Shown one piece after another: positions 7,565-15,616 of a stretch of DNA of 62,084 bases. Position 1 is the first letter of the stretch. Every line of letters starts with the position of its first letter. Source of the DNA: Streptantibioticus silvisoli. GTDB taxonomy: Bacteria > Actinomycetota > Actinomycetes > Streptomycetales > Streptomycetaceae. The position numbers and the translations under genes are program-made. The stretch is from contig NZ_JAAGKO020000052.1 in assembly GCF_027947535.2 (NCBI RefSeq), forward strand, positions 1 through 62,084, in the 5' to 3' direction. A model generated the notes under the pieces. The model was not told the origin of the DNA. It did not search any database and saw only the letters and a list, made by a program, of their open reading frames with translations.

Positions 7565-9406
7565 TCAGGCCGACTGGACGATCTGGTCGACGCCGTGCTG
7601 CAGCACGGCGTTCCAGTAGTCGATGTCGGTGGCCATCAGCTGCACCAGTTCGAGCGACCACTTCCAGTCGCAGTTCTTGGCGCCGAGCAGCGCACCCAGA
7701 ACCTCGGGCAGGGCCATGCCGATGTAACGCGGCTTCAGGCGCACCCGGGAGGGGACCTTCACCGACTCCAGGTCGGCGGCGGTCAGATGTTCCTGGCTGA
7801 CCAGCCACTCCGTGATGAACGCCTGGGTCACCGACTGTCCCGCCTGCTGTGCCGCCGCCACCTGGCCGCGCAGGTCCGCACTGTGATCGCTCAGGTGGAC
7901 CAGCCAGTCGCGGAGCCCGGGCGCGAGCGTGAAAGCGGCGTCGTTCGTCTGGCCGGAGCTCTGCTGCTTCTGCCAGGCGATGACCTTATCTATCCCCTCG
8001 GTCTGCTCGTCGCCGTCGAAGTCCGGGTGCTCGGGGCCGCGGAAGTTCGTCAGGTTCGCGGTGCGGGTCTCGGCGGAGCCGCTGCTGGTGATCATGCTGG
8101 TATGTGGGGAGGCGCTGGTCATCATGAAGATGAGGGCATTCATGTCGGCGGCCAACTCGGGGTCGAGGTTCATCTGCTTGGCCGTCCTGATGACGTCGTA
8201 GTAGTACAGATGCGCACCGGACTCCGAGATCGCGTCCTTTATCTTCTCCCTGAGCAGCACGCTCTCGACGGAGTTCTCCACCACGTCGACCCCGCCCAGC
8301 TCGGCCAGCAGCCCCACATGTGCCTCGCCGACGTTGCCCAGCCCGATCTGGTGGGCGACCCCGTCGCGCTTCAGACTGCCGAGCACCTGCCAGGCGTCCG
8401 TGAGTAGTTCCTTGTTGACGTCCAGGTTGTGGATGACCAGGGAGTCCAGCGAACCATTGAACAGCGCGGCGACCTTGCGCAACCGGTCGGTCAGCTGGGC
8501 GGGCGACTCACCGGCCTTGACGTCGAACTTGTAGAGCAGCTCGTAGCTGTTCCGGGGCCGGCCACGCAGCGCCTCGGCGACATCGTGGATGTTGTTGTAG
8601 CTCTCCGCGGTGTCGAAGCGGCGGTACCCCTCGGAGACAGCCGCGTTCAGCTGTTCCCGGCTCCGACCGTCGACGCCGAACACCGGCCACGGCTTGTCGG
8701 GGGCGGGCTCCTCGGCCATCATCCGGGCCACCACCGGCTCCGCCTTCTGCGCAGACGGCGCGGCGGCGGTCGGACCGGCGGTGGTCGGGCCGGTGGCGCG
8801 CTGGGCGGGCACCGGGCCTGACAGCGCCTGCCGGGCGTTGGCCTCCGCCTCGCGTTCGAAGCGGTCGGATGGGTCCGAGACGCGCAGGCCGGAGCCGTTG
8901 TCGGTGCCCGCGACCGGTCCCTGGCGCTGCTGGATGACGTGGGTGAGCTCGTGGGCGAGGGTGTGGCGGTCACCTCCGTCGTCGCCGATCACCACGTGGT
9001 TGCCGGAGGTGTAGGCGCGGGCGCCGATCTCGGCGGCGGAGCGCTGGGCTGTGGTGCCGGTGTGCAGGCGCACGTCGGAGAAGTCGGCGCCGAGGCGTCC
9101 TTCCATCTCCTGCTGCAACGGTGCGGCCATGGGTTGCCCCGAGCCGCGCAGGACGTCATGGACGGAGGAGCGCTGGACGGCAGGAGTGTCCTGTTGGTGA
9201 CCGCAGCCGGCGCCGTGTTGATGGCGCGACTCCTCGACCATGCGGGACACCGCCCTGTTCCCGACCGCGCGCTGCAGCGCCAGGAGGGTCAAGGGAGAGA
9301 GTGGACCAGGCCCCAGCCTGGCAGACGTCATCGGGGGCCTGCTGACACGCGGCGCGCCCTGCAGCGACTTTGCGTCGGGGGTCGTGGCGTTGTCGTGCGC
9401 GCGCAT
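7565..9406 (-). CDS. DUF4157 (eCIS core) protein with aldo/keto-reductase-like C-terminal domain
   Basis: 613 residues. Residues 36-60 (LSPLTLLALQRAVGNRAVSRM) and 78-190 form the N-terminal module of extracellular contractile injection system cargo proteins: VQRSSVHDVLRGSGQPM, RLGADFSDVRLHTG and the DUF4157 metal-site-like AHELTHVIQQ (HExxH at 152-156). A Pro/Ala/Thr-rich linker (about 195-235) follows. Residues 240-455 resemble an aldo/keto reductase: FDTAESY (D265, Y270), YKF (K293) and LVIHN (H326) fit the catalytic tetrad. HQIGLGNVG fits the usual IGVSNF, and SMITSSGSAETRTANLTNF fits the NADP-phosphate-binding end. About 150 further residues match nothing I recognise. No eCIS structural genes are nearby. 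It is a stand-alone cargo gene on the 9.5-kb element. Reductase activity is inferred, not shown. Confidence 0.8.
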   Translation of the reverse strand: MRAHDNATTPDAKSLQGAPRVSRPPMTSARLGPGPLSPLTLLALQRAVGNRAVSRMVEESRHQHGAGCGHQQDTPAVQRSSVHDVLRGSGQPMAAPLQQEMEGRLGADFSDVRLHTGTTAQRSAAEIGARAYTSGNHVVIGDDGGDRHTLAHELTHVIQQRQGPVAGTDNGSGLRVSDPSDRFEREAEANARQALSGPVPAQRATGPTTAGPTAAAPSAQKAEPVVARMMAEEPAPDKPWPVFGVDGRSREQLNAAVSEGYRRFDTAESYNNIHDVAEALRGRPRNSYELLYKFDVKAGESPAQLTDRLRKVAALFNGSLDSLVIHNLDVNKELLTDAWQVLGSLKRDGVAHQIGLGNVGEAHVGLLAELGGVDVVENSVESVLLREKIKDAISESGAHLYYYDVIRTAKQMNLDPELAADMNALIFMMTSASPHTSMITSSGSAETRTANLTNFRGPEHPDFDGDEQTEGIDKVIAWQKQQSSGQTNDAAFTLAPGLRDWLVHLSDHSADLRGQVAAAQQAGQSVTQAFITEWLVSQEHLTAADLESVKVPSRVRLKPRYIGMALPEVLGALLGAKNCDWKWSLELVQLMATDIDYWNAVLQHGVDQIVQSA

Positions 9407-9603
9407 CGGTGGGCCTCTCTAGGCTCTGGGCGGAACACCCCCTTTCCTACCGGGTCCGTCGCGTCGCCCGCCAGGGCGATTCGGGCAGAGTGCATTGCCC
9501 GAATGTGCGACATCCCGCGAGTTCCCCTGACCCCTGCTGAGTCGTCGACCCCGTAGCCAGGGCCTTCTTCCTCCTTCGTGTGCTCTGCTGGCCGGTGACG
9601 TAA

Positions 9604-10207
9604 CTTCGGGATTCTCGAAGCGTTCTCATCTCGTCCGACCGATTCGCAGTCGGGCTGAAGGCGAGGAGGCTCGGGTTGGCGGCGCTGGCGGTCGTACGGG
9701 ACCTGTGTGAGCACTGGGCGCCCGCGTCGGCGGAGGAGCTAGAACAGTTCGAGACCGACGTGCTGTCCGGGTTCGTCCTGGCGCGAGCCTCGGCAGGGCT
9801 GACGGACGGCACCATCCGCGGGGACGTCGGGCACCTGGATCAGATCAGGTCCTGGTTCGGCCGACCGCTGTGGGACATGGAGCCGGCCGACGCGGACGCA
9901 TACTTCGGGAAGGTGCTGCGGCACTTGCCCAGCGGCACTCGGCTGGGCCGGTCACAGGCACTGAGCACGTACTTCATGTTCCTGGAGCTGCGACACAAGG
10001 TCGAAATCCACCGGATGACCGGCCGGGCGGTCGAGTGCCCGATCGACGAGATGAACCGGCCGCGCGGGGCCAAGGACGTGCGACTGCGGATCCCTCCGAG
10101 TGGGTCGGAGATCGTGACGCTGTTCAACGGCTGGGGCAGCGGGTTGGCGACCTGCCGGAAGTTCGCCCCTACCGCCCGGAACTACACCGCCTCGAAGCTG
10201 ACCAATG
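9604..10207 (+). pseudogene. tyrosine recombinase/integrase, N-terminal fragment
   Basis: An open frame from 9604 (no ATG; a TTG at 9676 is the first plausible start) reads LAALAVVRDLCEHWAPASAEELEQFETDVLSG, DGTIRGDVGHLDQIRSWFGRPLWDMEPADADAYFGKVLR, SQALSTYFMFLELRHKVEIH and CRKFAPTARNYTASKL. This is the SAM-like core-binding domain of an actinobacterial Tyr recombinase. The frame leaves the family near 10200, before any R...HxxR...Y catalytic residues, and then runs into the right end of the element. The truncated protein cannot recombine DNA. Confidence 0.65.
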
Positions 10208-10403
10208 TGGGACGTACTCGCGTTCGCGCAGGTCATGGCTCGGGTCAGTTCCAACGGCCGGTCACCATACCCGGACGACCATGCATGTGGTTGTGGCGAT
10301 AGAGACGTTCTCACCCCGCGCGATTGCACGTACCCGCGTTGTCCGACCGACGACGCCAGGTTGGGGTTGGCGCTGTTCGACGACCGGGATCGAAAACAGG
10401 CAC

Positions 10404-10605
10404 TCAGCGAGAACACCGCGCGTACGCCGTCCAGCACGGGTGCCAGATCGTCGTCACCGAGATCGGCCACGACCTTCTGGGTGCCTTCGGGAAAACCTGC
10501 GCCGGGATTGCGGGTGAGAACCCGAAGGTGATCCGCGTGGTCGGGAAGAAGCGCCTTGACGACTTCCGAACCGATGGTGCCGGTGGCTCCGGTGATCAAA
10601 ATCAT
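10404..10605 (-). pseudogene. NmrA-family oxidoreductase, 5' part (split gene)
   Basis: ATG at 10605, preceded by AAAGGACC, begins MILITGATGTIGSEVVKALL, the Rossmann GxxGxxG nucleotide-binding motif. It continues VVADLGDDDLAPVLDGVRAVFSL before the element border at 10404. The rest of the gene is at 230-888. Reading on into the element gives an unrelated tail, so any product here would be a cofactor-binding stub. Confidence 0.9.
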
Positions 10606-11290
10606 GAGGTCTGGTCCTTTGTCTGGGATGGGGCTCGGGGAATAGGAGAGCGGGTGCCGCTTCCGCAGGCCGGGGCTCCGTCCCGCGATGGCACAGTGGG
10701 CGGATGACCTCGTTCGGCGTTCACGGGCACCAGATGTGGTGCTCGGCCCCGCGTCGACGGGAGTTGCTGCATGGGTGCCGTTGGCCTCGCCGGTGCGGGC
10801 TCATGCCTGACATGCGGCCCATTCGGCCCGAGGCCGACAGCGACGCGTGATGCCAATCGCTGGAGGCCGCGAGGTGCGGAAACCGGGTCCGCGCCGAAAG
10901 CTTCGGTCAGAGCAGTTCGAAGGGGCTTTGGTATGGGCGCGGATCTGCGCGCCCGCCTGTCCGCTCGCAGCGCCAGGCCCCCGCAGGCTCCCGCCGGCGG
11001 TGGCGGGCCGTGCTGCGACAAGTCCGACTCCGGTGAGCACGTGCATCCTCACCACCACCCGCCCATCGTCGAAATCGTCAGGATAATTGATTACTATAGT
11101 CAACAGAGCTGACTAATGTCAAGGCGGACCGGGGACGTGCCGACACCCTTCGAACCCCGGGGTTAGAAGCTGGCGGGAGCAAGCGACAGGCGGCTCGGTG
11201 CGGCCGGGCCTGCCGTGCGGGGGAGTCGGTTCTCTCGCGGGGGCGACGAACTCGCGGTCCGCGATGAGACGCATGTCCTTCTCGCGGTCA
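10606..11290. other. intergenic stretch with a likely minus-strand promoter
   Basis: No protein family is recognisable. A weak minus-strand frame (11046 to 10801, MHVLTGVGLVAARPATAG...) follows the promoter at 11093-11122 and may be a decayed gene. It has no recognisable domain and its codon use is poor after the first 20 residues. Confidence 0.4.
11093..11122 (-). promoter_or_regulatory. minus-strand promoter with overlapping palindrome
   Basis: On the minus strand TTGACA (11117-11122) and TATAGT (11093-11098) are 18 bp apart, close to the housekeeping consensus. The -10 region lies inside a 17-bp imperfect palindrome TTGATTACTATAGTCAA (11087-11103), the kind of site bound by MarR, PadR or TetR repressors. 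This AT-rich patch stands out sharply from its GC-rich surroundings. The gene it serves is unclear. Confidence 0.55.
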
Positions 11291-11680
11291 TCAACGAACG
11301 CCTGTGACCCCTCGGGCGGCGCGCTGCACGCAGACCAGTTGATCCCGCTCGTCCCATGACCCGGTGACGGTGAAACCGAGTCGTTCGTACCGGGCAATGG
11401 CCTCGGTCCGCCATTCCCGTACCGAGAGCCGGACGGTGTCCACGCCGTTCTCCGCGGCATGGGGGAGCGCGGCGTCGAACATGGCGGACGCAATGCCCGG
11501 GCCACGGAAGTCAGGGTCGGTCCAGAGCCTCTTGATCTTCCAAGGCCCGTTGGGCGGGGAGGTCGGCACCACACAGCCCGCAGCGGCATCCCCCAGGAGG
11601 GCCACTCGCACGGCATCACCGGCGAACGGGGTCCGAGGGTCGGTGATCTCTGCTCGGTAGCGATCCGGCAACTCGTCCAC
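11291..11680 (-). CDS. GNAT-family N-acetyltransferase
   Basis: About 129 residues if started at GTG 11680, which has GAGAAGGGG upstream; the frame is open farther up but without family resemblance. Acetyl-CoA-binding motif A appears as KIKRLWTDPDFRGPGIASAMFDAALPHAAENGVDTVRLSVREW, with an R/Q-x-x-G-x-G/A-like RGPGIA. It is followed by AIARYERLGFTVTGSW (motif B). It would transfer an acetyl group from acetyl-CoA to an amine; the substrate is unknown. At about 130 residues it is slightly short at the N-terminus compared with typical GNATs, so 5' decay is possible. Confidence 0.7.
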   Translation of the reverse strand: MDELPDRYRAEITDPRTPFAGDAVRVALLGDAAAGCVVPTSPPNGPWKIKRLWTDPDFRGPGIASAMFDAALPHAAENGVDTVRLSVREWRTEAIARYERLGFTVTGSWDERDQLVCVQRAARGVTGVR

Positions 11681-12185
11681 TACGGCGACCGGTTGCCCCT
11701 TCTCGGCCTCGGTCCGAGGACTCGATGCCGCGGCGGGCGATGCGCGTGGCGGTGCCCCGGCTTCGAAGCCGTCGACGCCGAAAAGGGAGGAATCCGGTGC
11801 CTCGGTGACGGCCCGGCCACTGCTCAGCGGCTTCGAACTCGGCTGTCCTGCTGGGGCGCGGGGCCTGCTGGGGTACCACTCGGAGGCCTGTACCACTCGA
11901 AGGCCCGGCGGCTGCGCCGCGCGAACGAGCACCTGGTCGACGTGTTCCCGCTCCTGCCCCAACGGCTCGGCCGCCAGCGCCGGTTGAGGACCGCACTGGC
12001 GTTGCGCACCGGCTGCCCGTATCCCTTCTTGGGCAAGCCGGCGCCGGTCGGCATCGCTCCGCCCCGCAGTGGCCGGAGCGGACGCGGTCCACGTGGGGGC
12101 CCTCTGCCGGAACCACGCGGAGGTGCTCCCGTCCCGCAACGCGGCGACGAAGGGCGGCCGTTGAACCGGCACCCGGCCCGGGCCG

Positions 12186-12821
12186 TTACCGGACGAGGTG
12201 GCTCTCGATGTGGTCGATCACCGCTGACACGGCCTGCCGGTACGCGGTGCTCGACCGGCGGACCTGGGACAGCAGCATCCCGCCCTGGATGGCGGCCAGC
12301 AGGGCGGTGGCGAGCGCGGCCACATCGGCGCTCCCGCTCAGTTCGCCGCGCGCCTGCATGCGCGCGAGCCCCGACCTGATGGGATCTTCCCAGCGGTCGA
12401 AGGCGGCGACGAGGCCGGCCCGCGCCGACTGGTCGCTGTCGGCGAGTTCGCTGGCGAGCGAGCCGATCTCGCAGCCGCCCTCGCATCCCATGGCGTCCTG
12501 CCGGTCTCCTGCGATGTCGCACCACTCGCGCAGGGCCTCGATGCTGTCCAGGCTGTCCAGCAGGGGACGCTGCCGGGTGATCTTGGCGTCCGTCTGATGG
12601 TCGATGACCGCCAGCACCAGGCCCTGTTTGTCGCCGAAATAGTGGTAGATCTGCGACGCGCTGACTCCGGCGGCCGCCTGGATGTCCGGGATGCTCGTGC
12701 CCCCCGCGCCGCGGTGGAACATCAGCTCCGCGGCGGTTTCGACGATGCGCTCGCGGGTCTTGCGGCCGGCCTTGGTGAGCCGGCGTCTCTCCGGCTCGTC
12801 GGCCCTCACTGGTGTACTCAC
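12186..12821 (-). CDS. TetR-family transcriptional regulator (LmrA/YxaF type)
   Basis: 211 residues. The N-terminal TetR helix-turn-helix is at about residues 20-65: RERIVETAAELMFHRGAGGTSIPDIQAAAGVSASQIYHYFGDKQGLVLAVI. The C-terminal ligand domain has CEGGCEIGSLASELADSD, the GC-x-x-GSLA-x-EL pattern of the LmrA/YxaF-like TetR_C group. It is divergently placed from the esterase at 12927, with two identical-core palindromes between them. It probably represses both itself and the esterase. Confidence 0.93.
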   Translation of the reverse strand: MSTPVRADEPERRRLTKAGRKTRERIVETAAELMFHRGAGGTSIPDIQAAAGVSASQIYHYFGDKQGLVLAVIDHQTDAKITRQRPLLDSLDSIEALREWCDIAGDRQDAMGCEGGCEIGSLASELADSDQSARAGLVAAFDRWEDPIRSGLARMQARGELSGSADVAALATALLAAIQGGMLLSQVRRSSTAYRQAVSAVIDHIESHLVR

Positions 12822-12840
12822 GCGGCCAGGCTACCAAAGT

Positions 12841-12890
12841 TGGAATTGACATTCCAATGACGGCCCGCAGATATTGGAAAAGTCATTCCA
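12841..12890. promoter_or_regulatory. two TGGAA-N6-TTCCA operators between tetR and esterase
   Basis: The palindromes TGGAA-TTGACA-TTCCA (12841-12856) and TGGAA-AAGTCA-TTCCA (12875-12890) share the half-site and spacing exactly. Their starts are 34 bp apart, just over three helical turns. Their place in the only gap between the regulator and its divergent neighbour makes them the likely TetR binding sites. Confidence 0.7.
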
Positions 12891-12926
12891 TCCCGGGATG
12901 GCCGTCTCCTCAGACAGGTGTGCACC

Positions 12927-13865
12927 ATGCCCCTCGACCCCCAGATCGAGATCCTGCTCCAGCAGTTGGCCGCGGAAGCCGGACCGGCCCCCGAGAGCCG
13001 CACGGTGGCGGAGAACCGCGCGTTCGGGCGCGCCTTCACCGCCCTGGCCGGCGTTCCCGAACCGATCGCGGACGTCCGGGACACCGCCGCCGCTGCCGGC
13101 GATCGCGACATACCCCTGCGCGTCTACCGGCCTGTCACCGGGCCGGACGCCGGCCTGCTGCCCGTGACGCTCTTCTTCCACGGCGGCGGATGGGTCTTCG
13201 GCGACCTGGACACCCAGGACCACATCGCCCGCACCGTGGCCGGCCGCTCCGGCACGATCGTCGTCTCCGTCGACTACCGGCTGGCACCCGAGCACCGCTT
13301 CCCCGCCGCGACCGACGACGCCTACGCCGCGCTGACCTGGGTCGCGGACAACGCGGCCGGCTTCGGGGGCGACGCGGAGCGCATCGCCGTGTTCGGCGAG
13401 AGCGCCGGCGGCAACCTCGCCGCGGTCCTCGCGCAGGAGACCCTGCGCCGCGGGGGACCCCGCATCGCGCTCCAGGTGCTCGCCTACCCGGCGGTCGACC
13501 GGTTCGACGACAGCTGCTCGATGTACGAGAACGCGACGGGGCCGGTCCTGTCCCGTTCCTACCTGGAGTGGTTCTGGGGTGCCTACCTCAGCACCCCCGA
13601 CCAGGGCGCCGACCCGCGGGTCTCGCCGGCGCGCTGCGACGTACCGGCCGGACTCCCTCCCGCCGTCATCGCCACCGCCGAGAACGACCCCCTGCGCGAC
13701 CAGGGGGACCGCTACGCCCGCAAGCTGGCCGACGCAGGGGTGCCGGTCCAGCACCTCCCGGTCGAGGGAGCCGTGCACGGGTTCCTGTCGTTCACCGGCT
13801 CGGTACGACTGTCGCGGGACACCCTGGACCGGCTCTCGGACGCGGTGGCCGTGGCCTTCGCCTGA
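12927..13865 (+). CDS. alpha/beta hydrolase, hormone-sensitive-lipase (HSL) family esterase
   Basis: 312 residues from ATG 12927; a GTG 9 bases upstream is an alternative. The oxyanion motif FFHGGGWVFGDLDTQD, the nucleophile elbow GESAGGNLAA, the acid in TAENDPLRDQG and the His in AVHGF are all present, as in HSL/acetyl-esterases (alpha/beta-hydrolase_3). DYRLAPEHRFPA is also typical. No signal peptide is seen, so it is a cytoplasmic short-chain ester hydrolase by inference. It is transcribed away from a TetR regulator whose operators sit in front of it, suggesting induction by an ester or related ligand. Confidence 0.93.
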   Translation: MPLDPQIEILLQQLAAEAGPAPESRTVAENRAFGRAFTALAGVPEPIADVRDTAAAAGDRDIPLRVYRPVTGPDAGLLPVTLFFHGGGWVFGDLDTQDHIARTVAGRSGTIVVSVDYRLAPEHRFPAATDDAYAALTWVADNAAGFGGDAERIAVFGESAGGNLAAVLAQETLRRGGPRIALQVLAYPAVDRFDDSCSMYENATGPVLSRSYLEWFWGAYLSTPDQGADPRVSPARCDVPAGLPPAVIATAENDPLRDQGDRYARKLADAGVPVQHLPVEGAVHGFLSFTGSVRLSRDTLDRLSDAVAVAFA

Positions 13866-14180
13866 CCTGGCCCACGCGGCATCGACCGCCGTCGGCCGTC
13901 TCCGTGGCTGCCGCCGGCCGTCTCCCCGGACGCCGCCTACGGTCTTCCCGGCTGCCGCAGGCCATCTCCCCGGACGTCGCAGGCCGGTGACGAGCGGTCG
14001 GTGGGACGGAGGCGTGGGTGAGCGGCGGCGATCAGCAACGTTCAGCGGTCGACGGCAGCCGAGCCCCGAGCCGAGCCGGGGAGCCGGGACGGCGGCCGGA
14101 GCCGGAGCCGGAGCCGGAAACCGGGCCCGGACCCGGCCCCGGGGCCAGGGGCGGCCCGGGGCTCCGCTTGCGGCCGGTCG
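13866..14180. other. convergent intergenic region, GC-rich repeats
   Basis: The gap between two convergent hydrolase genes. It contains GAGCCG trinucleotide-pair repeats (about 14091-14120) and a run of CCCGG/CCGGG blocks (14125-14162) able to fold into strong hairpins. I infer termination for one or both genes. No coding sequence is recognised. Confidence 0.5.
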
Positions 14181-14996
14181 TCAGCCGGCCTGGTCGCAGG
14201 CGTCGAGGATGAGGCGAGCGATATCGTCGGCATGTGTGACGATCGACAGGTGGCCGGAATCGAGTTCGATGGTGGTCGCTCCCATCCGGGCCGCGAGAAA
14301 CTGCTCCAACGCGGTCGAGGTGGTCCGGTCGTTCTTCGAGACCGCGTACCAGGTGGGCTTGTGCTGCCAGGCCGTGGCGGTGGTGGTACCGGCGAAGAGG
14401 GAGTCGGAGATCCTCCCCTGTGCCGCGTACATGGCCAGCGCCCTTCGGCGGGGCACCCCGTTGGCGAAGTCGTTGAGGAAGCCGTCCCGACTCAGCTGCT
14501 TGAAGCCGCCGGACTCCACCAACTGGGCGGTGGCGGGCGGCGTGGGGAAGCGGCCGGCCAGCGCGGTGTAGTCCTCGCCCGCCTCCGGTGCCCGGGCGGC
14601 GACGTAGACCAGGCCGGCCACGTTCGGGGCCGTTCCGGCCTGGGAGATGACGGTGCCGCCCCAGGAGTGCGCGGCCAGGATCGTGGGACCGTCCTGGAAG
14701 GCGAGGGCCCGTTCGGTCGCCGCCACGTCGTCGGCGAGCGAGGTCAGCGGATTCTGTACCGCGGTGACGTTCACCCCGGCGCTCTGGAGCCTTTCGATCA
14801 CCTCCGACCAGGAGGATCCGTCCGCGTAGGCGCCGTGCACCAGCACGACGTTGCGCACCCGGCGGCCCGAGCGGGGGCGGGCGTCGGACGGGTCGGCGAC
14901 CGCCTCCCGCGGGGAAGCGGCGGCGGGGCCCGCGCTGCCCAGGACCGCCGCCAGCCCAGCGGTGACCGCTCCCGAGAAGATCCGTCGAGAGATCAT
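14181..14996 (-). CDS. Tat-exported alpha/beta hydrolase
   Basis: 271 residues from ATG 14996. The N-terminus MISRRIFSGAVTAGLAAVLG...AAAS is a twin-arginine-type signal peptide. The mature part has NVVLVHGAYADGSSWSEVI (oxyanion loop), AHSWGG (nucleophile Ser), and ELDSGHLSIVTHADDIARLI with the catalytic His. This matches the EstC/pyrethroid-hydrolase-like subgroup (Abhydrolase_6). The frame is open far upstream but without family similarity, and the RR motif decides the start. It is probably secreted; the substrate is unknown. Confidence 0.9.
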   Translation of the reverse strand: MISRRIFSGAVTAGLAAVLGSAGPAAASPREAVADPSDARPRSGRRVRNVVLVHGAYADGSSWSEVIERLQSAGVNVTAVQNPLTSLADDVAATERALAFQDGPTILAAHSWGGTVISQAGTAPNVAGLVYVAARAPEAGEDYTALAGRFPTPPATAQLVESGGFKQLSRDGFLNDFANGVPRRRALAMYAAQGRISDSLFAGTTTATAWQHKPTWYAVSKNDRTTSTALEQFLAARMGATTIELDSGHLSIVTHADDIARLILDACDQAG

Positions 14997-15120
14997 GTGC
15001 GACTCCGTGCCTCGCGCCGCGCACATCGGGACGTGCCCGGCTTGGGCCTCAATCCTGTTCGGGGCGGACACCGGCCGCCTGTGGGGCACTTCACAATGGG
15101 CCGGTACGTCATATTTCCGT

Positions 15121-15536
15121 AAGACGTCGTTCCCCTTCGCCGACGAGGAACTACGGCGTTCACCCAGGACGCCGTGTTCGACCTCAGCGGTATCGGCCAC
15201 AGCATTCACTCGTTCGAGCCCCACGTGGGTCGCGAGCAGGTCGTCCGGACGCTGATGGATACGGTGGGAAAGGGCATGGACACCTTCCACGCGCTGTCCG
15301 GCATCCGGGTGAAGGCGGACGGCGGCAGCGCCCGGCTGACCTGCTACCTGATCGGGCGACACCACCGCGACGGGCAGGGGCCGTCGGTTCCGTTCCAGGA
15401 CCATCTCCTGCTGGGCAACCGGTTCGAGGCCGGCCTGGTCCGCGACCACGACCGCGGATGGCTGGTCCGCCGTCACCGGGTCAGCCCGCGCCGGTCCGTG
15501 GGGAATCCCCGGCCGCCGCGCTCTCCACCGCGATGA
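15121..15536 (+). pseudogene. SnoaL/NTF2-like protein, frameshifted
   Basis: One frame gives KTSFPFADEELRR and a second, starting about 15160, gives FTQDAVFDLSGIGHSIHSFEPHVGREQVVRTLMDTVGKGMDTFHALSGIRVKADGG..., then CYLIGRHHRDG and GLVRDHDRGWLVRRHRV. Together they read as one NTF2-fold (SnoaL-like) protein with a frameshift near 15155-15162. No intact start is visible. It sits divergent from the exported hydrolase and upstream of an oxidoreductase. Confidence 0.5.
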
Positions 15537-15616
15537 CGGCCCGGCATACCCGAAAATGGACAGGGAACCTGTCAGCTCACGTCCGGCGACGGACGCAACA
15601 GGAGGAGACGGTGGCC

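Larger units (their letters stand above)
889..10403. mobile_element. 9.5-kb composite insertion within the NmrA gene
   Basis: The ends are inverted repeats. The left end reads GTGCCTGTTTCGATCC and the right end, on the other strand, GTGCCTGTTTTCGATCC, differing by one inserted T. Both sides are flanked by the 3-bp direct repeat TCA (886-888 and 10404-10406). Excision restores an intact NmrA-family reading frame, so the borders are secure. Contents are a short Cys-pair ORF fragment, a nested IS3/IS30/IS5/intron block (1023-7190), the start of a small secreted peptide, a DUF4157-aldo/keto-reductase gene and a truncated tyrosine recombinase. I did not find a transposase clearly matched to these outer ends, so the family is unassigned and the element may no longer be autonomous. 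Confidence 0.85.

Noticed and set aside
7565-9406. Full contractile injection system around the DUF4157 gene
   Set aside because: No sheath, tube, baseplate or AAA+ genes are present on either side; only the single cargo-like gene is supported.
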